A stretch of 64,000 bases of DNA. Origin: DASRHT01 sp035293765. Lineage in GTDB: Bacteria > Chloroflexota > Ktedonobacteria > Ktedonobacterales > Ktedonobacteraceae. Positions 52,497 through 60,330 of this stretch are shown piece after piece. Both the position numbers and the translations under genes were made by a program. Where the stretch lies: contig DATGMF010000029.1 of the NCBI GenBank assembly GCA_035293765.1, positions 1-64,000 of the forward strand, given 5' to 3'. Within the stretch, counting starts at the first letter, position 1, and each line of letters begins with the position of its first letter. The notes below the pieces were generated by a model. The model was not told where the DNA came from. It saw only the letters and a list, made by a program, of their open reading frames with translations, and did not search any database.

Positions 52497-52880
52497 ATGG
52501 CAAAGCGTCGTATTCGTGGCAAAGCGATGAAAGTAAAACTCCCCTGTCTTCTGTTTACCCGTGAACAACTGGTCATTTTGCGAAAGGCGCTAGAGCCATT
52601 TGAGCAGATGATTCTTACGCAAAAGAATCCATTGCCGAATTCAGATTTTGCGTTGGCAATCGTCACGCAGCTACAAATAAAAATACAGCACATGATGATG
52701 TCTGCTGCTCGGGGAGAACCTGTGGCATTTGACACGAATGAAACGCTTATCCTGCGAGCGGCTGTGTGTATGTTCGCGCTTTATCTAGAGACTACCGAGC
52801 ACTCTACCGAAGGGGATGCCCTGAAACAGCAGCGTCAAACACTTAGCTCTTTGCTCGCGATTCCTCAAGTTCCGACATGA
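52497..52880 (+). CDS. Small hypothetical protein, second of the pair
   Basis: 127 residues with an excellent ribosome binding site (GGAGGAGG). A basic start (AKRRIRGKAMKVKLP) is followed by helices (REQLVILRKALEPFEQMIL; TLILRAAVCMFALYLE). No known family recognised. Co-oriented with and close to the 86-residue gene. Confidence 0.65.
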   Translation: MAKRRIRGKAMKVKLPCLLFTREQLVILRKALEPFEQMILTQKNPLPNSDFALAIVTQLQIKIQHMMMSAARGEPVAFDTNETLILRAAVCMFALYLETTEHSTEGDALKQQRQTLSSLLAIPQVPT

Positions 52881-52960
52881 CATGCGGATGCAACGCTTCC
52901 CTATGCGAATTCGTACTAAAACAAAGTAAATGATAATCAGGCAAGAGGGAGACAGGTGTG

Positions 52961-53689
52961 ATGCGATCCACGAAGTCCGCGCGCGATCCCAGGGATTATG
53001 GCTATCCCACCACTGACATGGAAGCCCTTTCTGCGAAGGCAGCCGAAGTCACCAAACGGTTGACGCAACTGTATGGGGAGTTACCTTTTTCCAGCAAAGA
53101 TCCCATGAGCATGCTGGTCGAAATTCTCCTTTCGCATCGTACGTATGACGCGCAAACCGATGCAGCCTACGGTAATTTGCTGCAACGCTTTGGCTCGTGG
53201 GAAGCAGTGCGAGACGCACCAACAGCAGAAGTGCAAGAGACCATCGCCAATGTCAACTTTCCCGAAGTAAAAGCTCCACGTATTCAAGCAGTACTGCGCC
53301 AAATTACCGAAGAGCGAGGCAACCTCAACCTGGATTTTTTATGTGATCTGCCTATCGAAGAGAGTATGCAGTGGCTTGATCGTTTTGAGGGAGTAGGACC
53401 GAAAACAACAGCCTGCGTTCTGCTCTTCTCGTGTCAGCGTGCCGTCTTACCGGTTGATACACATGTGGCGCGTACCTCTATACGACTTGGTCTGATTGGC
53501 AAGAAAGTATCAGCCGATGCAGCTCATAACCTCTTGCAGGCCCTCTTACCGCAAAATGCCCGCAGCATCTATAATTTTCACAAGGCCCTCTTGCGCCACG
53601 GGCAGCGCGTGTGCGTATTTGAGCGTCCACGCTGCAATCAGTGCGTTCTTACCGATATCTGCGATTATTACCAATCACTGCTTAAATAA
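52961..53689 (+). CDS. nth: Endonuclease III-like DNA glycosylase
   Basis: 242 residues from the ATG at 52961 (a GTG directly before it is also possible). HhH-GPD fold with helix-hairpin-helix FEGVGPKTTACVLLF, catalytic Lys148 and Asp166 (VDTHVAR), and the iron-sulfur cluster ligands Cys218, 225, 228 and 234 (C-x6-C-x2-C-x5-C). Removes oxidised pyrimidines and nicks the site. The first 25 residues are an extra extension. GAGGGAG precedes the start. Confidence 0.93.
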   Translation: MRSTKSARDPRDYGYPTTDMEALSAKAAEVTKRLTQLYGELPFSSKDPMSMLVEILLSHRTYDAQTDAAYGNLLQRFGSWEAVRDAPTAEVQETIANVNFPEVKAPRIQAVLRQITEERGNLNLDFLCDLPIEESMQWLDRFEGVGPKTTACVLLFSCQRAVLPVDTHVARTSIRLGLIGKKVSADAAHNLLQALLPQNARSIYNFHKALLRHGQRVCVFERPRCNQCVLTDICDYYQSLLK

Positions 53690-53710
53690 CGTCGTGTGCT
53701 GGTTACTGTG

Positions 53711-53810
53711 AGGAGGCGGCGAGGGATTGCCCCTACCCATCTGATCCGGTCTCCCCATCATCGTGGGCACTGCCGCAGGGCAATCCCTCGCGGTTGCCCT
53801 TCTCGCCTCC
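53711..53810. repeat. MITE-like inverted-repeat element
   Basis: Left arm GGAGGCGGCGAGGGATTGCC near 53712-53731 and right arm GGGCAATCCCTCGCGG at about 53778-53793, followed by GTTGCCCTTCTCGCCTCC; the arms complement each other over 13 consecutive bases plus an outer GGAGGCG/CGCCTCC. The inner 45 bp is unique. It lies between the nth and YbjQ-operon 3' ends. No ORF or transposase. Confidence 0.55.
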
Positions 53811-53835
53811 GATGACCTTGCAGATTCCCTGGAAA

Positions 53836-53872
53836 ACAAAGAACCCGGCGTCCTGTCTGGAGAGCGCCGGGT
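53836..53872 (-). terminator. Intrinsic terminator of the YbjQ-like operon
   Basis: Minus strand: ACCCGGCG, 14-base loop, CGCCGGGT, then TCTTTGTTTTCC. It begins about 20 nt after the last stop codon. Confidence 0.75.
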
Positions 53873-53891
53873 AAGCTTGCGGGGAGACAGG

Positions 53892-54707
53892 TCAGCCATT
53901 GAGCAGGAGGGAGAGCGAGGGAGCTGGAATCTCGTGCTGATCGGAGATGGCGATTACAGCCGTACCAACGGCGAAAAACTCGATCACATGCGAGCCCCAG
54001 CCATGACTGCGCTCGACGATCTGCGCGCCAACAACTCCCTCCGCCTTCAGGCTCATCGCTTCGGTCTGCATCCGTTCCATTGCCAGTTCGCGGGCATCGT
54101 AGAGGCCCTGGGTGTAGTTGGTCATCTCGACGTTGCGCCCCATGTTGTTGAACCACTGGCCGAGGCCCTGGCGTGAGACGTGATAGACGCAGTTCCCCAT
54201 GACCATACCCACAGGCCGGTAGCCTGCACGCAGCAAGGTCCAGAAGTCCTGCCCGGAGAGATCAGAGGTGAAAGGCATGTTATGCGCATTGCGATAAGAG
54301 CCTTTGCTGCTGCGTGAGCGGATCGCGGTGCCGATAGCGACGAATTCGGCGAGGGACTCGCCCCACTCGTGGCGTGTGACCTCTAACCGCACGCCGACGA
54401 TGCCATCGGCCCCCAGCGCGTCGGCCTCCTCTTCCATGCGGGTCATCGCCAGTTCGCGCGCGTGATACATCGCCTGAGTGAGTACCGTCATTTCCTGGTT
54501 CTGACTCCAGTTCGCCCGCTGATAGCCGATGTGATAGATGGAACTTCCCACTACCAGCCCAACGGGATCGAAGCCGGCCTCTCGTACCAGGAGAAACTCG
54601 TTGACGCTGAGATCGCTGGTGAACAGTCCGCGATGACCGGCATCGGTGCGCATACTGGTGAGGCGTTCGCGAGCATGGACAGGCAGGTCGTTATTCTTTG
54701 AAGACAT
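53892..54707 (-). CDS. Tandem YbjQ-like (heavy-metal-binding domain) protein
   Basis: 271 residues built from two copies of one domain. Copy 1 (about 28-130) has FTSDLSVNEFLLVREAGFDPV, GSSIYHIG, ARELAMTRMEEEADALGADGIVGV and EFVAIGTAI; copy 2 (about 145-255) repeats FTSDLSGQDFWTLLRAGYRPV, GNCVYHVS, ARELAMERMQTEAMSLKAEGVVGA and EFFAVGTAV. This is the pattern of the YbjQ/UPF0145 fold, annotated as heavy-metal binding although metal ligands are not obvious. No signal peptide. Third gene of an operon with a close paralogue and a small unknown protein. Confidence 0.82.
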   Translation of the reverse strand: MSSKNNDLPVHARERLTSMRTDAGHRGLFTSDLSVNEFLLVREAGFDPVGLVVGSSIYHIGYQRANWSQNQEMTVLTQAMYHARELAMTRMEEEADALGADGIVGVRLEVTRHEWGESLAEFVAIGTAIRSRSSKGSYRNAHNMPFTSDLSGQDFWTLLRAGYRPVGMVMGNCVYHVSRQGLGQWFNNMGRNVEMTNYTQGLYDARELAMERMQTEAMSLKAEGVVGAQIVERSHGWGSHVIEFFAVGTAVIAISDQHEIPAPSLSLLLNG

Positions 54708-54750
54708 ATGGATAGATACTCCTTATTTTTCTGTATGGTAATGCTCAAAA

Positions 54751-55731
54751 CTATCCGCGAAAGGTCAGTTCCTGGTTCTGCCCGTAGCGTCCGGGACGCA
54801 GGTCGGTGAAGGTCAGGGCTGCTTTGGGTGCAGGAATGACATGATCTTTTTTAACGCTAATAATAGCGGTGCCGAGGACCGCAAAATGCACGTACAGATC
54901 CATATACCTCCGTTTGCCACCGTTATCGGTTTCGTACTCATGTATCTGGCGATTGTTCTCGATGTGCATGCCAACGATACCCAGAGCCTGCTGCTGGCGC
55001 GCCATAGCGGTCGCGCGCTGCATCGCCAGGTGGCGAGCATTGTAAAGCCCTTGAGTGAATGGACCGATCTCCTGGTTCGTGCCACCGAGCCACCAGCCCA
55101 GGATTTGCTGAGTCAGGTTGCTGCCCAGGGCGACATAGTAGGAGCAATATCCTGTCACAACGCCGGCGGGATAGTAGCCGGCCTGGAGAAGGGTCCAGAA
55201 TTCCTGCCCCGAGAGATCGCTGAGAAATGGGCGTCCGGTCGCCGCGCTCCCTGGCAGCTTGATGGCGGTGCCAATCGCGGTATATTCGAGCAGATTACTG
55301 CCCCACTCGTAGCTACGTCGCGTAAAACGCACGCCAATTACGCCGTGCGCTCCCAGCAACTTGGCCTCCTGCTCTAATCGGCTCAGGGCCAGCGAGGCCG
55401 CATGTTGGTGCGCCTGGGAGAGGGTATCCATCTCCCTCGCCTGCGTATTCCAGGTATACTGGCGCAGGTACTGCCATCCCACCTGGTAGATCGAGCTTCC
55501 CATCACCTGGCTCAGGGGCTGATACCCAGGTTCGCGCGTCAGCAGGAATTCATTGACGCTCAGGTCGCTGGTAAAGAGCGGATGACCGGCCTCCATCTCT
55601 TCGCTCAGCCGTCGTTGTGCTTTGAGCGGCAAGCCGCCAGCTTGCAACGCCTGACGGCTTGCCTCAGCCTCTTGCTGCTCCTGCTGCCTTCGTTGTATCT
55701 CCTCGGGCGAGGAGCGTTTCCAAAGGGGCAT
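54751..55731 (-). CDS. Tandem YbjQ-like protein, larger paralogue
   Basis: 326 residues, same two-domain plan as the downstream neighbour: copy 1 FTSDLSVNEFLLTREPGYQPL, GSSIYQVG, ALSRLEQEAKLLGAHGVIGV; copy 2 FLSDLSGQEFWTLLQAGYYPA, YCSYYVAL, AMARQQQALGIVGMHIE. An N-terminal Gln/Glu-rich coiled-coil-like segment (RSSPEEIQRRQQEQQEAEA) precedes. The N-terminal copies of both proteins keep the SDLSVNEFLL strand and the C-terminal copies SDLSGQEFWTLL, so the duplication inside the gene came before the duplication of the gene. The intergenic distance to the next gene is 43 nt. Confidence 0.82.
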   Translation of the reverse strand: MPLWKRSSPEEIQRRQQEQQEAEASRQALQAGGLPLKAQRRLSEEMEAGHPLFTSDLSVNEFLLTREPGYQPLSQVMGSSIYQVGWQYLRQYTWNTQAREMDTLSQAHQHAASLALSRLEQEAKLLGAHGVIGVRFTRRSYEWGSNLLEYTAIGTAIKLPGSAATGRPFLSDLSGQEFWTLLQAGYYPAGVVTGYCSYYVALGSNLTQQILGWWLGGTNQEIGPFTQGLYNARHLAMQRATAMARQQQALGIVGMHIENNRQIHEYETDNGGKRRYMDLYVHFAVLGTAIISVKKDHVIPAPKAALTFTDLRPGRYGQNQELTFRG

Positions 55732-55789
55732 GATAACCTCCGTTGATAAATCGCGACATAAGACCTCAGACTTCAGCTAGCGAGAGCGG

Positions 55790-56197
55790 TCATAGGAGAA
55801 AGCGTTCGAGGGCGGCACGGGCCTGGAAACTCTGCTCCGCCTGTTGAGCCAGCCCCGCAGCCAGTTCCTCGATCCATTGCTCCATCGGTAGCTGATCGGT
55901 TTTGAGCACAATGCCTCGCACAACCTTTGCTCGTAGAGTGATGAGCGGCCCTCGTTGCTCGCGGGAAATACGATATTGCTGCTCTCCCAGCGTGACGGAA
56001 ATCTCCCTGACGGGATGTTCGCGGGAGAAGAGTTTGTTCTGGCGCGTAACCACCGTCTGCTGCGGCAGCGCACCCTCCAGCTTGATCGCCAGGGCCTCCA
56101 GAAACGCGTTGAGATCGGACATATCGGCACGAAGCGACGCTGCCAGCAGGTCTACCTGCAATGGCTCGCCCAACGGCTCACCCAGTTCGTCTGGCAT
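55790..56197 (-). CDS. Small unknown protein, first gene of the YbjQ-like operon
   Basis: 135 residues, alpha plus beta, with a strand pair HPVREISVTLGEQQYRISRE and a long C-terminal helix (EQWIEELAAGLAQQAEQSFQARAALERFLL). No recognised family. Its stop is about 58 nt before the next start. AAGGAAGGAG precedes the ATG. Likely a partner of the two YbjQ-like proteins. Confidence 0.7.
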   Translation of the reverse strand: MPDELGEPLGEPLQVDLLAASLRADMSDLNAFLEALAIKLEGALPQQTVVTRQNKLFSREHPVREISVTLGEQQYRISREQRGPLITLRAKVVRGIVLKTDQLPMEQWIEELAAGLAQQAEQSFQARAALERFLL

Positions 56198-56619
56198 CCT
56201 CCACTCCTTCCTTTTACACCAGGTTGATTCCCCGGTTTGAAGCTTGCAATGTTGTGCGTTTATGCTAACATAAACGCACCTGTACGCTGATTATCAAATA
56301 CCTATCTGGACAAAGTTTACCACCTGTTTCAGTGAAAGAACACTGTGGACTTCTTCTTTCACGAAGCCCTTTTGTGATATTAGGCAATATATATGCGTAT
56401 TTGAGCACCGCTACTGCGATAAATGCGTACTAACCGGTTTGTATGATTAATAATATATGGTCATTAACCCACTGAAATAAGTACCTTATGTTAAAAATAA
56501 GTGAAAGTCAAATAGTACTTTTCCTCTATATTTTTTCATCTTGGAATGCGCTGTGTTATCCTTTTTCGCAGAGATGTTGTTTATGTGGTTTGTGCGGTTT
56601 TTTATCAGGAGAAAAAGAG
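56198..56619. other. A+T-rich intergenic region with perfect palindrome
   Basis: About 420 bases between divergent genes. At 56254-56279 there is a perfect inverted repeat GTGCGTTTATG, CTAA, CATAAACGCAC (11-bp arms), about 57 nt upstream of the small gene heading the YbjQ-like operon; a likely operator. The right part (56400-56560) is strongly A+T rich, suitable for the globin-fusion promoter, but no clear -35/-10 pair was assigned. Confidence 0.5.
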
Positions 56620-57267
56620 ATGCTGAGCCAGAAATTGCTCATTCCTCAGCGTACCCCTTATGCCCTTGACAATACAATTTATACGTCCCCCTGGGCTACA
56701 ACGTGGCAACGGGTCTATCGCCAGGTCTTCTGGCTGTCTGATGGGCGGAGGGACATTCGCAGGATAGCGACGTTGCTACATAAGACGGAAGCTGTGATAG
56801 AGCAGGTGGTCAGGGAGTTGACCGTCGGCGGCTATACCAGCATGCAAGTGGAGAAAAAGGTTCTTATCATGGATGCTGCTTTGCTCAAGCAAAGTTTTGA
56901 GATGATCATACCTCAAAGGGAAGCGTTTGCACGCAGCTTCTACCAGCGTTTATTTGCCTACTATCCCGAAACGCGCCAGCTCTTTGCCCATACCGATATA
57001 AAAAGGCAGGGAAGCTCTCTGCTGGCGACGCTGGCGACGATTGTTGCCGGCGTACAGCGTGGCGATAATCTGGCGCTAATGCTGCAAAGTCTGGGCGAAA
57101 GGCATCAACACTACGGAGCAGCTCCCGATCATTATCCGCTTGTTGGCGGCGTGCTGCTGGAAACCTTCAGCGAATATTTAGGTCCGAGGTTTACCCTCGA
57201 CATGCAGGATGCCTGGAGCAAAGCCTTCGAGATCATTAGCTCTCACATGATCGCTGCCTACTCATAA
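56620..57267 (+). CDS. Winged-helix-like domain fused to a flavohaemoglobin-type globin
   Basis: 215 residues from the ATG at 56620 (AGGAG 8 nt upstream). Residues about 1-88 look like a small PqqD/winged-helix-type domain (VFWLSDGRRDIRRIATLLHKTEAVIEQVVREL). Residues about 89-215 are a single-domain globin of the flavohaemoglobin class: B10 Tyr108 (FYQRLF), YPETRQLFAHTDI, E7 Gln130, and proximal His162 (LGERHQHYG), followed by YPLVGGVLLETF. The reductase part is absent. All haem-pocket residues for oxygen or nitric oxide binding are there. A haem-based sensor that binds protein or DNA is a fair inference. Confidence 0.85.
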   Translation: MLSQKLLIPQRTPYALDNTIYTSPWATTWQRVYRQVFWLSDGRRDIRRIATLLHKTEAVIEQVVRELTVGGYTSMQVEKKVLIMDAALLKQSFEMIIPQREAFARSFYQRLFAYYPETRQLFAHTDIKRQGSSLLATLATIVAGVQRGDNLALMLQSLGERHQHYGAAPDHYPLVGGVLLETFSEYLGPRFTLDMQDAWSKAFEIISSHMIAAYS

Positions 57268-57393
57268 TTTCTGGTGGCTGTATCCTGCCGGTCCTGTATC
57301 CAGAATTGATAGCGCCGAATTGACAACCAGAGGCGCCGATGGTTCGTGTTATAGCATAGAAAATCATAGCGATGTCGCCATGAAGCATGGGTT

Positions 57394-58239
57394 ATGAAAG
57401 GCCGATTGACTATGACTATAACTGCGAGCATCCAGGATGTGGTTCAGCAAAAACTGACAGCTTTTGATCGTTTACAGCCTGCGTTCGAAGAGAATTTTCG
57501 CTTTCTCCAGGAGGTACATGGGCAGAAGCGTTTTTTCTCGTTTTCTGTTGCCGAAGTGGTGCATTATCTGCATGCGCGTTGGATCTGTGAGTGCAAAAGC
57601 CGCTTGCTGAGCGTTCCTCGAACGGTCAAAGAATATGAGGGAAGGCGCTGCCTGGAACTGTTGTGGTTGTGGCAGGAGGAAGAGGATACAGCCGCCGTGG
57701 TGGGGTTCTTGCAACATAAGCTGGATATGCAGCCTTTTGCGGATCTTACGCGTCAACTGCAAGAGGCGCGGCGCGTACATTTTGATGAGGGGATGGTGCA
57801 GCGCCTGGCGCATGGACGGCAGATTTTGCTCAATCGCGGCTTCAATCTCATGCATGCACTCGATGCCATTTTTGCGCTACCCCAGGATGATTTATTTGCC
57901 GCGGTCCACGACGCCTGCGCCCACTATCATCACCTGCCTGAACAACTCAAAGAGCAGATGGCTGAGCTGGACGCGCCGCTCTATGCCTATGTGCCCAATC
58001 CCGCACTTGCCCGCCGCAACATGCTGATCATGAACAAGCTCGGCGTCAATGTGTTGCAATATCCCGCCGACCTGCCGGGCAGACGTTCTTGGCGGGTGGT
58101 GGCTCCGGTCGGACCATTAAGCCCCTTTGCAGAGCACATTTTTGATGGCTACCTGGAGCTGACCGCGCCTCTCCACAATAATATTAAACGTGTGCAGTTT
58201 ACCGATAGGCCTGAGCGCAGCGAGACCGGGGATATGTAG
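57394..58239 (+). CDS. Unrecognised protein next to the globin fusion
   Basis: 281 residues (or 275 from the ATG at 57412, with AAAGG upstream). Mostly helical, with a His-rich part (AVHDACAHYHHLPEQLKEQ, about 171-189) and a strand-rich end. No membrane segment or known motif. It lies 127 nt after the globin gene on the same strand, so it may belong to the same response, but the gap and an A+T-rich spacer leave this open. Confidence 0.7.
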   Translation: MKGRLTMTITASIQDVVQQKLTAFDRLQPAFEENFRFLQEVHGQKRFFSFSVAEVVHYLHARWICECKSRLLSVPRTVKEYEGRRCLELLWLWQEEEDTAAVVGFLQHKLDMQPFADLTRQLQEARRVHFDEGMVQRLAHGRQILLNRGFNLMHALDAIFALPQDDLFAAVHDACAHYHHLPEQLKEQMAELDAPLYAYVPNPALARRNMLIMNKLGVNVLQYPADLPGRRSWRVVAPVGPLSPFAEHIFDGYLELTAPLHNNIKRVQFTDRPERSETGDM

Positions 58240-58290
58240 TTACGGACTTTGGCAAATTCTTTTGGCAAAGCCCTGTGGCTAGGAATGCTC

Positions 58291-58389
58291 TGTGGCGACG
58301 TGATTGCATCACGTCCGCTTCAGCGCCCTTCCTTGCCTGTATAAGTATGGGGATCGGCGGTAAGCCGGACGCCATCAATCGTCGCCACA
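58291..58389. mobile_element. MITE-like element with terminal inverted repeats
   Basis: Ends TGTGGCGACG at 58291-58300 and its complement CGTCGCCACA at about 58380-58389, with the inverted similarity continuing inward through GATT...GTCCG (about 25 bp with gaps). The left end also has an inner palindrome GACGTGAT/ATCACGTC. About 99 bp, no coding capacity. It lies between two convergent genes. Confidence 0.5.
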
Positions 58390-58415
58390 GCAGGTCAGTC
58401 AACGAAATTCCGATT

Positions 58416-59852
58416 TTATGGCGTTGATGCTGGTCCCGGAGCCGGGTTGGTCGGGAGGACCAATGGCGCTCTCGGCTGCTGCGAGAAGTCAAAATCGGCC
58501 AGCAGGTTGCCCAGTTGTGAAACGTTCTCGCGTACCGTGGGGCGCGGATCGGGGCGTCCGTCGGTATTGGGATCGAGGCGCTGGCTGTTCAGGAAGTCGT
58601 CCTCAATGAATTTCAGGTAAGCATCGAAGCTCAATGTTTGATGGTCGATATAGCCCTTCTTCGCGTACGGGCTGATCACTATTCCCGGCACACGCAGTCC
58701 GTAGCCGTTCTGATCAATATGCGGTGGCACAACGTGATCGTAGAAGCCGCCCCAGTCATCCCAGGCGAGGAAGATGGCCGTGCTACTCCAATCTGGCCCC
58801 TGCATGATGGTATTAATCAATCCGGTGACATAAGACTGGCCTGTGCTGACAAGAGCTGGCGGGTGTTCGCTATTTTTCCCATTGGGGACGATCCAGCTTA
58901 CCGAGGGCAGCGAACCGTTTTTGGCGGCGGTATAAAAGTTGTCCAGCGTCTGGATGTTTTTCAGCTCGCCATCCTGTTTGACCGTATCGAAGTAGGGCAG
59001 CGGATTCCAGATTTGTGGTGTGCCTGCCCGTTGCGGCTGCGGAGTGCAGGTCATCTCATCATCCTCGCAATCGGGCTGAGTGCCATCCGCGACATAGTAA
59101 GCCCAGCTAACATTGGCTTTATGCAGTAGATAGGTCAGGTCGGTCCAGGCGTAATCGGGGCGCGGAACCGGTCCCTTTGGGCGTCCCTGGATTGATTGCG
59201 GGCTCTGAAGCGCGTTCTGGCAGCTCATTGGATCGCCTGGCTGGCTACAACGCGCCGACCACGCCGAGACCATGAAGAGGTGTTCTGGCAGGCTCCATGA
59301 TGCATTGGGCTCAAACATATGATCCTGGAGAACGAACTGCTGAGCGTAAGTCCAGTAATTGGGGATCTCGCGCGCGTCATGGTATCCCATCACATCGGGC
59401 AGTTTGGTATTGCTGGTGCAGGCCGGATCAAATGGCCCGTTGCACGAAGTTTTTCGCCCCTTCAACTCCTGGCGAATAAAACCATCCATCTTGCCGTTGT
59501 CAATGTCGCTGGTTGCATTGGTGGCGCCATGCGGGCCTCCATTATTCAGATCGTTGGAATCGTGATATGGCTTCACGCACTGGTTACTTCTGGGATCAGG
59601 CACGCAAACGGTAGGCTGGCCGTTTTGTATCGGAATGCCGTCCGCTCCGGGGAATGTGCCGAAGTAGCTGTCAAATGAGCGATTCTCCTGCATAATCACG
59701 ACAACATGTTTGATTTTGTGAATATCCCCATTCTGGGTTGAGGAACCTGGCGTACTACAGGCGGCCAATAGCGAGGTCGCGAAAAGAAATGCCAGGACCC
59801 ACCTGGAAGCATGCTGTAAATGCCCTGACGGCCTTGCTATATATTGTTTCAT
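58416..59852 (-). CDS. Lipoprotein phosphoesterase (phospholipase C/acid phosphatase family)
   Basis: 478 residues. Lipoprotein signal peptide with lipobox LLAACS (about 28-33). The phosphoesterase signature HVVVIMQENRSFDSYFGTFPG (about 46-66) is split over the metal-binding start; later DHMFEPNASWSLPEHLFMVS and AWDDWGGFYDHVVPP (about 363-377) carry further conserved metal ligands. Family members hydrolyse phosphate esters of phospholipids or phosphoproteins outside the cell. GAGGATGA precedes the ATG. Confidence 0.9.
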   Translation of the reverse strand: MKQYIARPSGHLQHASRWVLAFLFATSLLAACSTPGSSTQNGDIHKIKHVVVIMQENRSFDSYFGTFPGADGIPIQNGQPTVCVPDPRSNQCVKPYHDSNDLNNGGPHGATNATSDIDNGKMDGFIRQELKGRKTSCNGPFDPACTSNTKLPDVMGYHDAREIPNYWTYAQQFVLQDHMFEPNASWSLPEHLFMVSAWSARCSQPGDPMSCQNALQSPQSIQGRPKGPVPRPDYAWTDLTYLLHKANVSWAYYVADGTQPDCEDDEMTCTPQPQRAGTPQIWNPLPYFDTVKQDGELKNIQTLDNFYTAAKNGSLPSVSWIVPNGKNSEHPPALVSTGQSYVTGLINTIMQGPDWSSTAIFLAWDDWGGFYDHVVPPHIDQNGYGLRVPGIVISPYAKKGYIDHQTLSFDAYLKFIEDDFLNSQRLDPNTDGRPDPRPTVRENVSQLGNLLADFDFSQQPRAPLVLPTNPAPGPASTP

Positions 59853-60186
59853 TGCTTATCATCCTCTATGAGTTATATCTACGCCTCCAAACCTTTTATA
59901 GTGCTATTGTAGCCACCGGAGTTCAAGAAACGGTCAAGGAAAGATAATAATTTGCTTATAAATTCCATTTTCACCGGAGCTAGTTTGCCGTATTCGGAAC
60001 GGACAAGCGAGCAAATAGCCCTGGCGAGGGGCAGCCAGGTGGTATATGCGCTTCGAGCGGCGAGGTGGTATTTGTGCTATCATAAGGTAGTGGCGCTGGC
60101 AAGCTATTCATAAATACAGGCGTGGCGCGATGTGCAGCGAAAGTCCGGCGTTTTGTTGCCTGCATAAGCAGAAAGAGAGAGCAAGC

Positions 60187-60312
60187 ATGGATAATGGTCC
60201 ATTCAATCAGAACTCGAAGAAGCGTCCGTGGATACTTGTGGCTGCCTGGTTTGGCACCATTGCTCTGATCGGTGTGCTCAAGCGGACGCTGGATCGGCAG
60301 CGCCAATCCTAA
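60187..60312 (+). CDS. Small single-span membrane peptide
   Basis: 41 residues from the ATG at 60187 (GAGAGAGC upstream): a short polar start, one hydrophobic helix (WILVAAWFGTIALIGVLK) and a basic tail. The reading frame extends upstream without a start signal. Not recognised. Could be a real small membrane protein; only composition and a weak ribosome binding site support it. Confidence 0.4.
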   Translation: MDNGPFNQNSKKRPWILVAAWFGTIALIGVLKRTLDRQRQS

Positions 60313-60330
60313 AGTTATCGATCAGGAGTG

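Noticed and set aside
53763..54176. 137-codon plus-strand frame over the YbjQ-like gene end
   Set aside because: Antisense to a well-supported gene and begins inside a repeat element.
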